40,230 nt of DNA from Candidatus Helarchaeota archaeon (GCA_016840125.1 JAEOSY010000340.1:1-40230), one strand, 5' to 3'; counted from the stretch's first letter, positions 8,201 through 16,386 are shown. Program-made: numbers and translations. The notes: generated by a model not told the origin, from the letters alone.

Positions 8201-8305
8201 ATGTTTTGGACCCTTTTTTACAGCCCTGCGATTTATATGGTGTTAGTTGTGCCCATCACGGTTTTTGTTCTGATTTTTGGAATATCCAAAACGCTAATAG
8301 GTTAA
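5297..8305 (+). CDS. GxGYxYP-motif extracellular domain with polytopic membrane tail
   Basis: A 1002-residue membrane protein. Residues about 8-28 form a signal anchor. Residues about 35-565 are a large extracytoplasmic domain with the GxGYxYP-family hallmark GPSGAGYCYVD (about 401-411) and a preceding VSDGDNVDYV segment; many N-x-S/T sequons suggest glycosylation. GxGYxYP domains (Pfam families of that name) are putative glycan-active domains without a settled activity. A helix at about 572-592 is followed by about a dozen hydrophobic segments to residue 1002, which I do not recognise as a transporter family. Such an N-terminal GxGYxYP plus polytopic tail is unusual. A decayed second copy of the last 70 residues lies at 12552-12770. 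The ribosome binding site is weak and the start ATG at 5297 is the first usable codon before the anchor. Confidence 0.7.
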   Translation: MVLSKEKKTLLLGLVCLCVIGVGMIPFFTPPYIFDYSHINWNGADLSEGVIGDHTYFNNFPNFTQPTHLNVYDVRGLPYEQQLVLTTLQGLVNKANTSLYLIYRSSDQFWLDRLHDYYGVNYTNLNNETYWQIIERYNSSIKGVIIYDQNFLDSVNVATFLAGLNECVVVHPNMVNNFSSLLGLSAFYDFRGNYTSRVELYTWAFENFWPLANQKMIASRPPDKVYFRDYIVAASPPIFTFWLEVGPFGNLEEVKLFRRIIAETPANIPVWGWFTDPGGAAGEYEAVKAISHSGKYSFCAAIPDLTVLSAFSDPLLTQKPVSFNASSYPLENKVYLACTVSDGDNVDYVSNFLRTNIWQSPDRGTVPVGITLEPLMARISPVILRYYYENATSNEYFLAGPSGAGYCYVDMNPSFPDYLNTTKYAMDQSDMRQVWLLNGYEGYMPIYSTEVLNAYTSPNCNFSGIYLDYHDFQAESNVLMNGVPVFHSMWVERENEILGKLNSIALTSPDQPVFVWIAYNSWDFDFTAIKNVFDALPNDTYTFLRPDQFAELFKHYEEEIKTEGWLNETSVLILTTIFLVIGVLALSFIWLFHKTRVDNEMEETAHRNSSFRSLFKVFYVVLDLAFLLVVNICFYSTILSAIYLFLLLIFIIIGIYLRKPLEKAIGIKETLLLSIGLGALGLVLFAIDPQFIIILSFTFGILISRQMQSNHLLFKSSDLGKRSFLYSMLIATAVLLLVPYQFYPLLIWIVAGIFIVLAGVIIISLKESHLAYFGNFTGNISHWYLKGIAFGLLLIFLLNPLFAPERFFFHVFWGLENFPTRLALGFTIAAIYMYSILLFEILRIKNVKFSRIIVVSLLGAGIFCYLVMPFLLQNVFIFLLSFFLFITGFIALIDISFIRALQFSQFQDVRDDLSVSSRGHSGFISQSLFWVIIGLFLFYIPPTIIVVDAQAIFELLGLTGIQQLSWSPMFWTLFYSPAIYMVLVVPITVFVLIFGISKTLIG

Positions 8306-8400
8306 AATTTGCTATCTCTTCAGATGGAAACATACTCAAGACAATGAATGTTGATATTATTTCGGCTCGGTTTATCGCGGGGAAATTGCAGGGGGACATC

Positions 8401-8697
8401 TCAGGGGTTAAAATCGATATTTTGAGCTGATTCGATGAGATGTTTGCTAGAGGTCGGAATTTTCGATGTACGATTTAAAACCATGAGAATACTTGAACCA
8501 TAAAAAATTACTTTAAATATGAGTTCCCCCCATTCATACAAGGTTCTCCTTTGCTTTGCTATTCTGATAGGAAGGTATTTCCCACACTTAATACAAAAGA
8601 TTTTTACCCGAATATCTTCTCCATTTCTAATTGTAATTTTCTCGAGGACACTTGAATCTAAAAGTAATGGAATACATTGGTTACTAATTGATTTCAC
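8401..8697 (-). CDS. possible small protein with one CxxC motif
   Basis: A 98-residue reading frame with FCIKCGKYLPI (a single C-x2-C knuckle) at about 34-44 and a Lys/Arg-rich middle. No family is recognised. In favour: GTG at 8697 lies about 25 bases from a minus-strand TATA-like box (about 8713-8722) and within GAGGTGA, consistent with a leaderless or short-leader start. Against: the C-terminal half is of poor protein character and composition does not differ from non-coding DNA. It fills part of the 561 bases (8306-8866) between the GxGYxYP gene and the next gene; elsewhere there I see only AT-rich sequence. Confidence 0.35.
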   Translation of the reverse strand: MKSISNQCIPLLLDSSVLEKITIRNGEDIRVKIFCIKCGKYLPIRIAKQRRTLYEWGELIFKVIFYGSSILMVLNRTSKIPTSSKHLIESAQNIDFNP

Positions 8698-8866
8698 CTC
8701 ACTTTTTCTATGAGATTATAAAAAAACACTATGAGAAACACCAACCGCCTTCAATAAAAATTACTTTATTCACATATGCAATAAAACCTAATTTTCTACA
8801 TTGATGTAAAATCATGAAGTTTTTTATAATCCCTTTTAAGTAATTATACAAAAGGATATAAAAAAG

Positions 8867-9211
8867 GTGAAAGGAGAATTGGAAGCAAAGGGAATTCCTG
8901 ATGAGAATAAAATTCCTATCGAAAAAAAAGTATTCTCTGGTGCTAAAGTAAAAAATTTTGACCAAATTAAGGAAGGTATATCGGAGAAACTCCCCCCACC
9001 AAATGTTCGTAATGGTGCCTGTTGTAATAATTGTCAAAATGCTTCAGAAAGAGATTTACACAACATATATTGTAGAATTTTTTTAGTTTTAATGAAAAAA
9101 TACGTAGTATATGATGCTTTTCAAATGAAAAAACTATCTTCCACAGCTGCTCGAAAGACAATATTGAAAGAAATCAGAAAATTTGAAGAGCGAGAAAATA
9201 ATTTCGTATAG
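8867..9211 (+). CDS. small Cys-containing protein, unknown
   Basis: A 114-residue soluble, Lys-rich protein. The first 45 residues are charged and probably flexible. Residues about 48-70 contain NGACCNNCQNASERDLHNIYC, a C-C-x2-C-x13-C cluster that could hold zinc or a small Fe-S cluster. The rest is a basic helix. Start GTG at 8867 lies about 20-25 bases after a TATA-like box (about 8843-8850), with no separate ribosome binding site, so it is probably leaderless. The gene at 9223 follows after only 11 bases and probably shares its transcript. I do not recognise the family; the Cys pattern differs from the Cys4 domain found elsewhere in this window. Confidence 0.5.
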   Translation: MKGELEAKGIPDENKIPIEKKVFSGAKVKNFDQIKEGISEKLPPPNVRNGACCNNCQNASERDLHNIYCRIFLVLMKKYVVYDAFQMKKLSSTAARKTILKEIRKFEERENNFV

Positions 9212-9222
9212 AATTATAAGAG

Positions 9223-9753
9223 ATGGATGGGATAGATTTAATTCAGAAAACAAGTAAAATCAAAATTGGTATCTTAGTTACTACGATAATTTCGTATGTA
9301 TGTTTTTTAATAAGCCATTTTTTGGTTTGGGGGTTTATTTTATCTAAGGGCTCATTATTTTCATTTACAGGTTTAGTTTCACCGTCGGCTATGAATTCTA
9401 TAGGTTGGATAAACATTCTGTTTGTAATAGGATTCTATAATTATACTAATTTTTATTTTAAAAAACTGATGAGAAAAGACTATCGCATGCATTGGATTTT
9501 GAATAACATAATTATAGTTGCTTGTACCGCAACCTTCATACACGCCCTAATTGGGGTATATATAGGTTGGGAGCCATGGTTCTCTTTGGATCATGTGGTA
9601 TTCGGATTTTATGTATGGCTGGTCTCAGTGATAGTAACTATTGGAGTGCTAATCTATCTTAATGTAATATTTCTAAAAATACATGAATTAAAAAATCTTT
9701 ATGTGGAAGCAGATATAATGTCTCCCTTTACACCTACTATCAAATTAAATTAA
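9223..9753 (+). CDS. four-helix membrane protein, unknown
   Basis: A 176-residue integral membrane protein with four predicted transmembrane helices at about 14-38, 58-78, 92-115 and 124-150, with short loops. The loop after helix 2 is basic (KKLMRKDYRMHW), so it is probably cytoplasmic, which places both termini inside. His and Trp residues lie near the ends of helix 3 (HALIGVYIGWEPW). No family is recognised; it could be a small quinone- or haem-associated subunit or a partner of the Cys-containing protein immediately upstream. Base composition is AT-rich like its neighbour. Confidence 0.6.
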   Translation: MDGIDLIQKTSKIKIGILVTTIISYVCFLISHFLVWGFILSKGSLFSFTGLVSPSAMNSIGWINILFVIGFYNYTNFYFKKLMRKDYRMHWILNNIIIVACTATFIHALIGVYIGWEPWFSLDHVVFGFYVWLVSVIVTIGVLIYLNVIFLKIHELKNLYVEADIMSPFTPTIKLN

Positions 9754-9932
9754 TAGCTAACGTTGATTTTTAATTGAATTAGATGAATAGAGGGGTTTTA
9801 TGGTTAAAATCCCCTTCTTGGCTTGTTTGAGAATATTAAAAAATTAAAATTGATAATTTAGAGAATAATCTTTTATTCAAATCCATTGTCATTATTAAAT
9901 GTAATTTAATTACAATTCGAGAGGGATAAAAA

Positions 9933-11780
9933 GTGCTAGGAATGAATGGAAAACTTGCTCGAGTAAATTTAACTGATAATAAGATAATGATTGATAATCT
10001 GAATGAAGATGTAATCAAGAAATATCTCGGTGGATTAGGTATTGCAATGCGAATCCTTTACGATGAAGTGCCCCCAGAAGTAAAACCACTTGATCCGGCA
10101 AATAAATTAATATTTATGATTGGACCTTTGACCAGTTTAATTGGGTCAACTACACGACATGTGGTAGTCGCTAAAAGCCCTTTGTCGGGTATACTGGGGG
10201 AGAGCTACAGTGGCGGATTTTGGAGTTATGAATTGCGAAAAGCGGGATTAGATGGGATTATAGTAGAAGGTAAGGCCAGTGAGCCAGTTTATCTATGGAT
10301 TAACGATGGGACGATTGAAATAAAAAAGGCAAATGATATCTGGGAACTAGACGCGATGGAGACCCAAAAAAAGATCCAAGAAGTATTGGGAGATGAGAAG
10401 ATACGAGTAGCCTGCATAGGGCAAGCAGGGATAAATTTAGTGAAATACGCATGTATCATGAATGAGCGAAATGCAGCAGGACGCTGTGGAATGGGCGCAG
10501 TAATGGGGTCTAAGAATTTGAAAGCTATTGCAGTACGGGGAACCAAAGATATCAAAGAATTAGTAGAGGATAAGGAAACCTTTAAAGAGTTAGCAAAGGA
10601 AGCAACTAAGGGAATTTCTGATCATATAATAGTCAGTTTGAGCCTAGCTCCAGCAGGTACAACTGCAACCATAGATCTTTTGAATAGAGCAGGAGATGTT
10701 CCTCACGGATATTGGAAAGTTGGCGCTTGGAACGGAGATAAGAAACTTAAAGAACGCAAATGGAAGAAAACGATCGTTGATCATGAATCCTGCTATTTCT
10801 GCCCCGTAAGATGTAAAAAAATAAATGAAATTAAAGTAAAAGAAACGGACGAAGTGTTATTCCACGGGGTCGGGCCAGAATATGAAACAGTCTCTGGATT
10901 TGGACCCTTACTTTTGAATGATGATTTTTTAACGATCTTTAAAGCTAACGAATTATGTAATCATTTTGGGGTTGATACTATCTCTTGTAGTGAAACTATT
11001 GGCTTTGCTATGGAATGTTGGGAACGAGGAATAATCACTGAGAAGGAAACCGATGGAATCAATCTAGAATGGGGGAATAAAGAGGCAATCTTGAAGTTAA
11101 TTGAGATGATTTCACTCCGTCAAGGTGTCGGTGACCTGCTAGCAGAGGGCGTCGATAAGACTGCTGAGAAACTAGGAAAGAATGCAAAAGATTTTGCCGT
11201 TACTGTCAAAGGAGTTGAAGTTCCGCATCATGATCCGCGATCATTTCAAACCATGGCTTTGACATATGCAACGGGTACTCATGGAGCTAATCATTGTGAG
11301 GCGTTTACCCTATTTTTGACCACTATGCCGCATCCCGAAATAGGTTTCAATGATCGAGTACCAAGAGAGATCACTGATCCGGAACTGGCAGCAAAAGCGG
11401 TGAAGGCGATCCAAGATCTTACCGCTGCAAAAAATTCGCTGCTGATATGCGGATTGATTGGGAATGCAATTCCCTCTGAGCCCCTAATGAACTTATTGAA
11501 AGCAGAAAGAGGAATTGATCTTAGCTGGGATGATTTCCTTGTTGCTGGAGAACGGATCTTTAATCTAAAAAGAATGTATGATGTTCGTTGCGGCATTTCT
11601 AAAAAGGATGATACCCTTCCACACATTCTTATAAAGGAACCATTACCCGATGGAGGCGCTGCTGGAAGCCTACCAGATCTGGACAATATGTTAACGGCTT
11701 ACTACAAACTCCGTGGCTGGTCTGATGATGGAATACCCACCGATATGACACTTAAAAAATTGGATGTAATCGTAGATTAA
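9933..11780 (+). CDS. aldehyde:ferredoxin oxidoreductase family (tungstopterin enzyme)
   Basis: A 615-residue cytoplasmic enzyme of the AOR family, which oxidises aldehydes (or related substrates) to acids using a tungsten bis-pterin cofactor and one 4Fe-4S cluster, passing electrons to ferredoxin. Length and order are normal. The N-terminal domain starts with GKLARVNLTDNKI and contains AAGRCGMGAVMGSKNLKAI, the pterin-contacting region. Cluster cysteines are C287, C290, C294 (CYFCPVRC) and C506 (LLICGL). The start is GTG at 9933, with GAGAGGGA about 8 bases upstream; ATG at 9942 is the alternative. Subfamily (AOR, FOR, GOR, WOR5 or similar) cannot be told. No ferredoxin or pterin-synthesis gene is adjacent; the ThiS/MoaD-like gene at 17535 is the only possible link. 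Confidence 0.93.
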   Translation: MLGMNGKLARVNLTDNKIMIDNLNEDVIKKYLGGLGIAMRILYDEVPPEVKPLDPANKLIFMIGPLTSLIGSTTRHVVVAKSPLSGILGESYSGGFWSYELRKAGLDGIIVEGKASEPVYLWINDGTIEIKKANDIWELDAMETQKKIQEVLGDEKIRVACIGQAGINLVKYACIMNERNAAGRCGMGAVMGSKNLKAIAVRGTKDIKELVEDKETFKELAKEATKGISDHIIVSLSLAPAGTTATIDLLNRAGDVPHGYWKVGAWNGDKKLKERKWKKTIVDHESCYFCPVRCKKINEIKVKETDEVLFHGVGPEYETVSGFGPLLLNDDFLTIFKANELCNHFGVDTISCSETIGFAMECWERGIITEKETDGINLEWGNKEAILKLIEMISLRQGVGDLLAEGVDKTAEKLGKNAKDFAVTVKGVEVPHHDPRSFQTMALTYATGTHGANHCEAFTLFLTTMPHPEIGFNDRVPREITDPELAAKAVKAIQDLTAAKNSLLICGLIGNAIPSEPLMNLLKAERGIDLSWDDFLVAGERIFNLKRMYDVRCGISKKDDTLPHILIKEPLPDGGAAGSLPDLDNMLTAYYKLRGWSDDGIPTDMTLKKLDVIVD

Positions 11781-11883
11781 GGTAATATCAGTTCATCAAC
11801 GGAAATTAATCACCTCTAAAGGGATATATTTAATTATATATTTGAAATACTGCGGTAATGCTTGCGCTCAACCTTAAAATTAA

Positions 11884-12396
11884 TTACAAATCTAATTTTA
11901 TTCGCTTTTTATTTTCGCTATATAAAAAAAAAGGGGTGAATGTTAAATTATAACACTTTAAAAAAAATGTATCATAATTGCGTTCGAGTAAATCCAAATG
12001 TTTCACGGCTAGTTCGTCGTTTAATTTCTTTAGCTCTACATCACCGCGGATGTTTTCTATTAAATATTCGGGGTAGAATTCTCTCGCAGTGATATCTGTT
12101 ACCAGCATTACCCATTCTACTTTTTGCTCGTCTTTAATGATTGTCACTATTCCTTTTTTCTGCAAATACTTGAGCAGGTCCTGTGTTTCCGCAGGATCTT
12201 GTGCAGGGTCTTGAGGGATTTTCTTTAGTTGGTAGGGTTTTGCTCTCAGAAGCAATAGAATATCTATCACATTAGCTTCCTTCAAGTCCTCCGCAACAAG
12301 CAAGTTGTCATCGTCGCTAGGTTCATACTTTGAAAAGAATTTATTGACTTCCCCTAGGTATGTCTTCGCAACTAACGGCGTTGGTAGGTCTGCCAT
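11884..12396 (-). CDS. unknown protein, possible winged helix
   Basis: A 170-residue soluble acidic protein. Residues about 35-100 read as a winged-helix-like unit: helix EANVIDILLLLRAKP, helix DLLKYLQKKGIVTIIKDEQ, and strand KVEWVMLVTD. The linker between them contains a short duplication (DPAQDPAE; imperfect 12-base tandem repeat in the DNA). A second helical part follows (about 115-150) and an aromatic-rich basic tail. Start ATG at 12396 is preceded by GATGAGG. It is convergent with the AOR gene (about 100 bases between stops). No family recognised; the winged helix is a guess from pattern. Confidence 0.5.
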   Translation of the reverse strand: MADLPTPLVAKTYLGEVNKFFSKYEPSDDDNLLVAEDLKEANVIDILLLLRAKPYQLKKIPQDPAQDPAETQDLLKYLQKKGIVTIIKDEQKVEWVMLVTDITAREFYPEYLIENIRGDVELKKLNDELAVKHLDLLERNYDTFFLKCYNLTFTPFFLYSENKKRIKLDL

Positions 12397-12551
12397 GGCC
12401 TCATCAACGAGTTTCTGCGCAGGTCTTCTGAAAACAATGAAATCCGCAATCAGAAAAAGATATAATTGATAATTGATCCACTCTTCCTGGGCAACCTCCG
12501 TCCTAACAAAGAGATCTAGGACAACTAGAGGTTTCCCAACTATTTTAAATT

Positions 12552-12770
12552 ATGATTAATTTATTTCTATTCTATATTCCAACAATAATCGTGGTGGATC
12601 TACAAGCGATTTTCGCCATGTTCGGCATGATTGGCATTGAGCAATTTACGTAGTCGCCCCTGCTTTGGATATTCTTCTACGCTCCTCCGATTTACATGTT
12701 CAGGGTCGTTCCCATCACAATATACGTATTGAAAGTAGATATAATTTCAGTTATTAACAAGGTATTTTAA
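12552..12770 (+). pseudogene. remnant of a second GxGYxYP-type membrane protein (C-terminal 70 residues)
   Basis: Translating from 12552 gives a sequence aligned along its whole length with residues about 934-1002 of the protein at 5297-8305: LFLFYIPTIIVVDLQAIF against LFLFYIPPTIIVVDAQAIF, then SPLLWIFFYAPPIYM against SPMFWTLFYSPAIYM and VVPITIYVL against VVPITVFVL. A Trp codon (TGG) has become TAG at 12651-12653, one Pro codon is lost, and the frame otherwise stays open to TAA at 12768. The remaining 930 residues are absent upstream, where an unrelated minus-strand gene lies. This is the decayed tail of a former paralogue. It fills most of the 414-base gap before the M28-type gene; the rest (12397-12551) shows nothing clear. 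Confidence 0.85.
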
Positions 12771-12810
12771 GTTCCTTTGACTACAATCTAGACTAGAAAA
12801 GAGTAGGTGA

Positions 12811-14364
12811 ATGTCAATTTCTCAGAAACAGGACGCGGAAGCTGGATTTGAAACCCATTTCAGTGCGAAAATTACAGATATCATGGCGAGGTTTCTGAAG
12901 AGTATTCCAAAAATTTGGGTAGCAAAAATTAGAGCGAAGATTTTGCTGAAAAAGCTACCAGAATATGAGGAATCCTTGAAACTGCCTAATTCAAATGAAA
13001 TATTCGAGTGGATTGAAAGGATCTGTGAAACTCCCCATCGCCGTCCTGGAACTCCAGAAGGACATGAAGCAGAACAATGGGTTGCGAAAAAGTTAAAGGA
13101 ATTTGGATTAATTAATGTCACAATGGATCCTATTCCCATCACGGTCTGGAATGCAGAACGTTGGTCTTTGAAAGTTGATAATCGCGAAATCCCTAGCTTC
13201 TTTATTTTGAACACGGGATTCACTCCCTCTGAAGGATTAACCGCGCCTCTTGTTTATGTTGGTACAGGAACTCGGAAAAATTTTGCCAAGGTTGAAGTTG
13301 CTGATAAAATAGTTGTGGCTGACGTTCCTTTCCCGTATATACCCACAGGTGCCCTAATTAAATTGCTTCAGGCCTTGGGTACTCTATACTGTCTTTCGGA
13401 CCCCGACCACTCCCTAACAATCGGAACAGGGCAGTATCTTAACTTCGTACGTCAAAATTTTATTGGGGGTTCTACGAACGAGACCGCACCTCCTACTGAC
13501 GTGTATTGGCAAGCATATAAGCGTGGAGCAAAAGCTATTTGCCTTATCTTGAAGGATCAACCCTCGAATTCGAACTCTCATTATGGACCCTATGATGGGA
13601 TTATGAAACCCCTGCCTGGGCTATGGATCGGCAAGTATGACGGGATGGAGTTTCGCGAGAAAGCTAAGATCGGTGCTAGTGCCACCTTGGTTCTCGAGGG
13701 GACAACCAACCCCGGGACCATGAATAATATTTGGGGGGTTCTTCCAGGCATGTCCGATGAAGTTGTGTTAGTGACTTCCCATCACGATGCCCCATTCAAG
13801 GGTGCAACGGAAGATGGAGCTGGTGTGGCTCAGGTTTTCGCCCAAATCAAAGCTTGGTCAAGTGTTCCTCAAGAAAAACGTGCGCGAACTCTCGTCTTTG
13901 TGGTGGATGCGGGCCACTTCTACGGATCTAAAGGTGCTAGCGCTTTTGCGAGGGATCACGCGGACCTCATGAAAAAAGTTAAGATTCTCATCACCCTTGA
14001 ACATCTCGGCGCAAAAGAGGTCGTTGAAAAGGAAGGTCAATACACTGAAACAGAACGTCTTGCTCTCACAGTCATGTTTACTTCTAACGAACCCGTACCA
14101 CTCGCTAGCGTCATACGGGCATTGAAGAAAAACCCTACCAAACGGACCTTACCCATTCCTTCAACCATGTTTGCCCCCGCACCTACCTCTGACGCCGGAG
14201 GCTATGTACTCGAAGCGGGGGTACCCGTTATCTCATGGATCGGATGCCCATATTACCTACTTGATGAACACGATACCCTCGACAAAATTGCTAAACCTGA
14301 ATTACGGGGTATCTGCGAGACCGTCACCGAACTCATAAAACCCTTCATGTCCACCCTCAAATAA
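12811..14364 (+). CDS. M28-type metallopeptidase-like protein
   Basis: A 517-residue protein without signal peptide. The N-terminal helix region (1-65) leads to an M28 fold (RRPGTPEGHEAEQWVAKKLKEFG at about 76-98) interrupted by a PA-type insert (about 130-300). Probable zinc ligands are H324/H325 and D326 (SHHDAP), D335 (EDGAG) and the final His in DEHDTLDK near residue 490. Where typical M28 enzymes carry the catalytic EE pair (x-EE-x-G-L-x-GS), this protein has DAGHFYGSKGA, so the usual Glu base is not in place. It may be an aminopeptidase-like enzyme with altered chemistry or an inactive homologue. Start ATG at 12811 directly follows GTAGGTGA. Next gene begins 136 bases downstream. Confidence 0.75.
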   Translation: MSISQKQDAEAGFETHFSAKITDIMARFLKSIPKIWVAKIRAKILLKKLPEYEESLKLPNSNEIFEWIERICETPHRRPGTPEGHEAEQWVAKKLKEFGLINVTMDPIPITVWNAERWSLKVDNREIPSFFILNTGFTPSEGLTAPLVYVGTGTRKNFAKVEVADKIVVADVPFPYIPTGALIKLLQALGTLYCLSDPDHSLTIGTGQYLNFVRQNFIGGSTNETAPPTDVYWQAYKRGAKAICLILKDQPSNSNSHYGPYDGIMKPLPGLWIGKYDGMEFREKAKIGASATLVLEGTTNPGTMNNIWGVLPGMSDEVVLVTSHHDAPFKGATEDGAGVAQVFAQIKAWSSVPQEKRARTLVFVVDAGHFYGSKGASAFARDHADLMKKVKILITLEHLGAKEVVEKEGQYTETERLALTVMFTSNEPVPLASVIRALKKNPTKRTLPIPSTMFAPAPTSDAGGYVLEAGVPVISWIGCPYYLLDEHDTLDKIAKPELRGICETVTELIKPFMSTLK

Positions 14365-14500
14365 TAAGAACTCTGATTTTTTGGTTTTTCAAGACAATTC
14401 AAAATTCGCATGGCTTAAAAATAATCGTTTACATAAAATACCAACACTTGAACAGAATATTATCCAAAAAAATTTTACCGTATGTAGGACGGGAAACAAT

Positions 14501-16285
14501 ATGGATGATAATGCAAAAAATATAATAATTGATTTTACAGAGAAAGAAGAATCGATCTATCGCCCTCCTGGAAATCTCGACAGTTTAAAGGTGACCGGCG
14601 AAGTTAGCGTGAATAATCCATCAGAACAACATCGTTTATGGAATACTGTTCTCTCTCTAAAGGGTCTCGAAACTATAACAGGCGATCTTGTAGATGAAAT
14701 GAAAGTTGGCGAAGTCAATCCAAAATCTGCTTGGAGTAATCCTTATGATGTTAAAAACGAAGAAATTCAGACAAAAACGCTTCTAAAACTAACCGAAATA
14801 ATTGATACTTATTATGAAAAAGGTGTTGAAGTAAATTGGGCATTGGTGAAAGATCATCAGATGCCTCTCAGTTTCACCATTTCTGTTGAAAATACTTCCG
14901 AAAATCAAATTACAAACATCAAACTCGTTAAGGACCTTCCAGCGGCGTATGGAAATCCCATTGTTGATTCTCCAGCCCAAGGAGACGCCAGATTCGACGA
15001 TGGAACCCGCAAAATCATATGGGACGGCTTCACACTTGTACCTGGTGGTGTTCAGTCACTGGTCATTCGCGTAGGCTTTAAACCCACCGAAGTGGAACCA
15101 TTGAACACCGGAAATATCGAAGTGGATTATGTGGTTCCTGGTCTGACCAGATCCAAGCTCCATGGAGATACAATGTCGCAATCAGATTCGATGTTCGCAA
15201 TCGATCAGGGTGAAAGTCTCGATGAACCTGGTGAATGGGAATGCACAGCTGAATTTGAAAATATGAGTGACTTCAAAGTAGAGCTAAGAAATGCAAAGGT
15301 AACACAAGTACTCGAAGCACGCAAAGAAATTGTTCTTGAAGAAGAGCCAACGGTTGAGCTACAACCAAATACTTCATGGACAAAAGATTTCAAGGTGAAA
15401 TCAGGTCAAGTTCCTAAATTTACCAATGTTCATATCTATAATATCGTTCCATTAGTAACTTCAAAAGTTGTAGGACATATTACTTATGACGCAGGCGTCC
15501 TTCCAGTTGCACATATTGAAACTGAGAAAATTATTGACCCACCGAGTGTGAGCGCTTACACTAAAACCCCAATTCAAATTTCCCTAATCGTTACTAATGC
15601 AGGCAGCGCTGTTTTGAATGAAATCATTCTCCGAGACGTCATTCCAGCAGACCATCAACCCCCAGAACTCGATCAGGTTAGTGTCACCATAGGTGATGAA
15701 GTACTACGGACTGGTGTTATTCGTGAAATCGATCCTACTGATTCAAACCCAGAACTATCTCATATATTGATAGTAAAAGTTGAAGATCTAGCTATTGCTG
15801 GTGGTCTTCAAGCTAACGAACAATTGCTCGTGAGTTATCCATTGACTGCATGGGATCCAAAACCAAAGGTTGATTATAGCTGTCCCCTTGACGTCACTGC
15901 AAATGTTACTCCGCCTGGCCCTCCTGTTAAAATCCCCACATTAGCGAAAGCGGTTGAAGTAAAATATGTGCGCAGACGAATTCGAGCTTATAAAGGGCAA
16001 ACACCCGGCTCAGAGCCAGGTGAATACATAATTCCTATTGTGTTCGAAAATAAAGGCGAAGTGCTCATTGAAAATATTACAATAAAAGATATTGTCCCAA
16101 CAAACTTTAGTCTATTAGACTGGAATCCTAAGGAATACAACCCAGAAACCGAAGAAACCGACCGGGGAACTCAACTAACCTGGAAACTTGCCAAGGCCGA
16201 ACCTGGTGAAAAAATAAAATTCAGTTATACCATTAAAGGATCGGGCGACTACGAACGCGAAGAATTAGAAGTGATAGTAGGATAA
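14501..16285 (+). CDS. cytoplasmic protein with Ig-like/DUF11-type repeats
   Basis: About 594 residues made mainly of beta-rich modules. Recurrent pattern: an extended strand with V-x-N-x-S/G (FTISVENTSENQI, ISLIVTNAGSAVL, IPIVFENKGEVLI), then xIxLxKDLP or IxIKDIVP, then a strand such as ITWDG or LTWKL. This is the DUF11/conserved-repeat layout usually found in surface proteins, yet there is no signal peptide or membrane anchor. At least three such modules are visible (about 125-215, 350-470 and 490-590). ATG at 14501 is preferred over a GTG/TTG-type start 120 bases upstream because the upstream residues have poor protein character. It follows the M28-like gene and may be co-transcribed. A scaffold or filament role is speculation. 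Confidence 0.65.
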   Translation: MDDNAKNIIIDFTEKEESIYRPPGNLDSLKVTGEVSVNNPSEQHRLWNTVLSLKGLETITGDLVDEMKVGEVNPKSAWSNPYDVKNEEIQTKTLLKLTEIIDTYYEKGVEVNWALVKDHQMPLSFTISVENTSENQITNIKLVKDLPAAYGNPIVDSPAQGDARFDDGTRKIIWDGFTLVPGGVQSLVIRVGFKPTEVEPLNTGNIEVDYVVPGLTRSKLHGDTMSQSDSMFAIDQGESLDEPGEWECTAEFENMSDFKVELRNAKVTQVLEARKEIVLEEEPTVELQPNTSWTKDFKVKSGQVPKFTNVHIYNIVPLVTSKVVGHITYDAGVLPVAHIETEKIIDPPSVSAYTKTPIQISLIVTNAGSAVLNEIILRDVIPADHQPPELDQVSVTIGDEVLRTGVIREIDPTDSNPELSHILIVKVEDLAIAGGLQANEQLLVSYPLTAWDPKPKVDYSCPLDVTANVTPPGPPVKIPTLAKAVEVKYVRRRIRAYKGQTPGSEPGEYIIPIVFENKGEVLIENITIKDIVPTNFSLLDWNPKEYNPETEETDRGTQLTWKLAKAEPGEKIKFSYTIKGSGDYEREELEVIVG

Positions 16286-16290
16286 AATCC

Positions 16291-16302
16291 TTTTTTTTTT
16301 TT
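16291..16302 (+). terminator. oligo-T transcription terminator
   Basis: Twelve consecutive T residues begin six bases after the stop codon of the Ig-like repeat gene. Archaeal RNA polymerase terminates at such T-runs without a hairpin. It would separate the 12811-16285 transcript from the GTPase-like gene at 16387. Confidence 0.6.
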
Positions 16303-16386
16303 ATAAAATCTAAAATATTTATTTTAAAACCCCTCTTTTGAACTAGAGCACTTTTCACCCATTCAAATCTGATATGGGTAAGAATT

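Noticed and set aside
8191..8430. Plus-strand frame overlapping the end of the GxGYxYP gene
   Set aside because: Half of it is out-of-frame reading of the membrane protein and the rest has no recognisable pattern.
8519..8713. Plus-strand small frame opposite the CxxC candidate at 8401-8697
   Set aside because: Its residues mirror the opposite strand and it lacks a start signal; the minus-strand frame has at least a TATA box and a CxxC.
12651..12653. Sequencing error as the cause of the TAG in the GxGYxYP remnant
   Set aside because: The other 930 codons are missing and a codon is also lost, so the copy is decayed whatever the TAG is.
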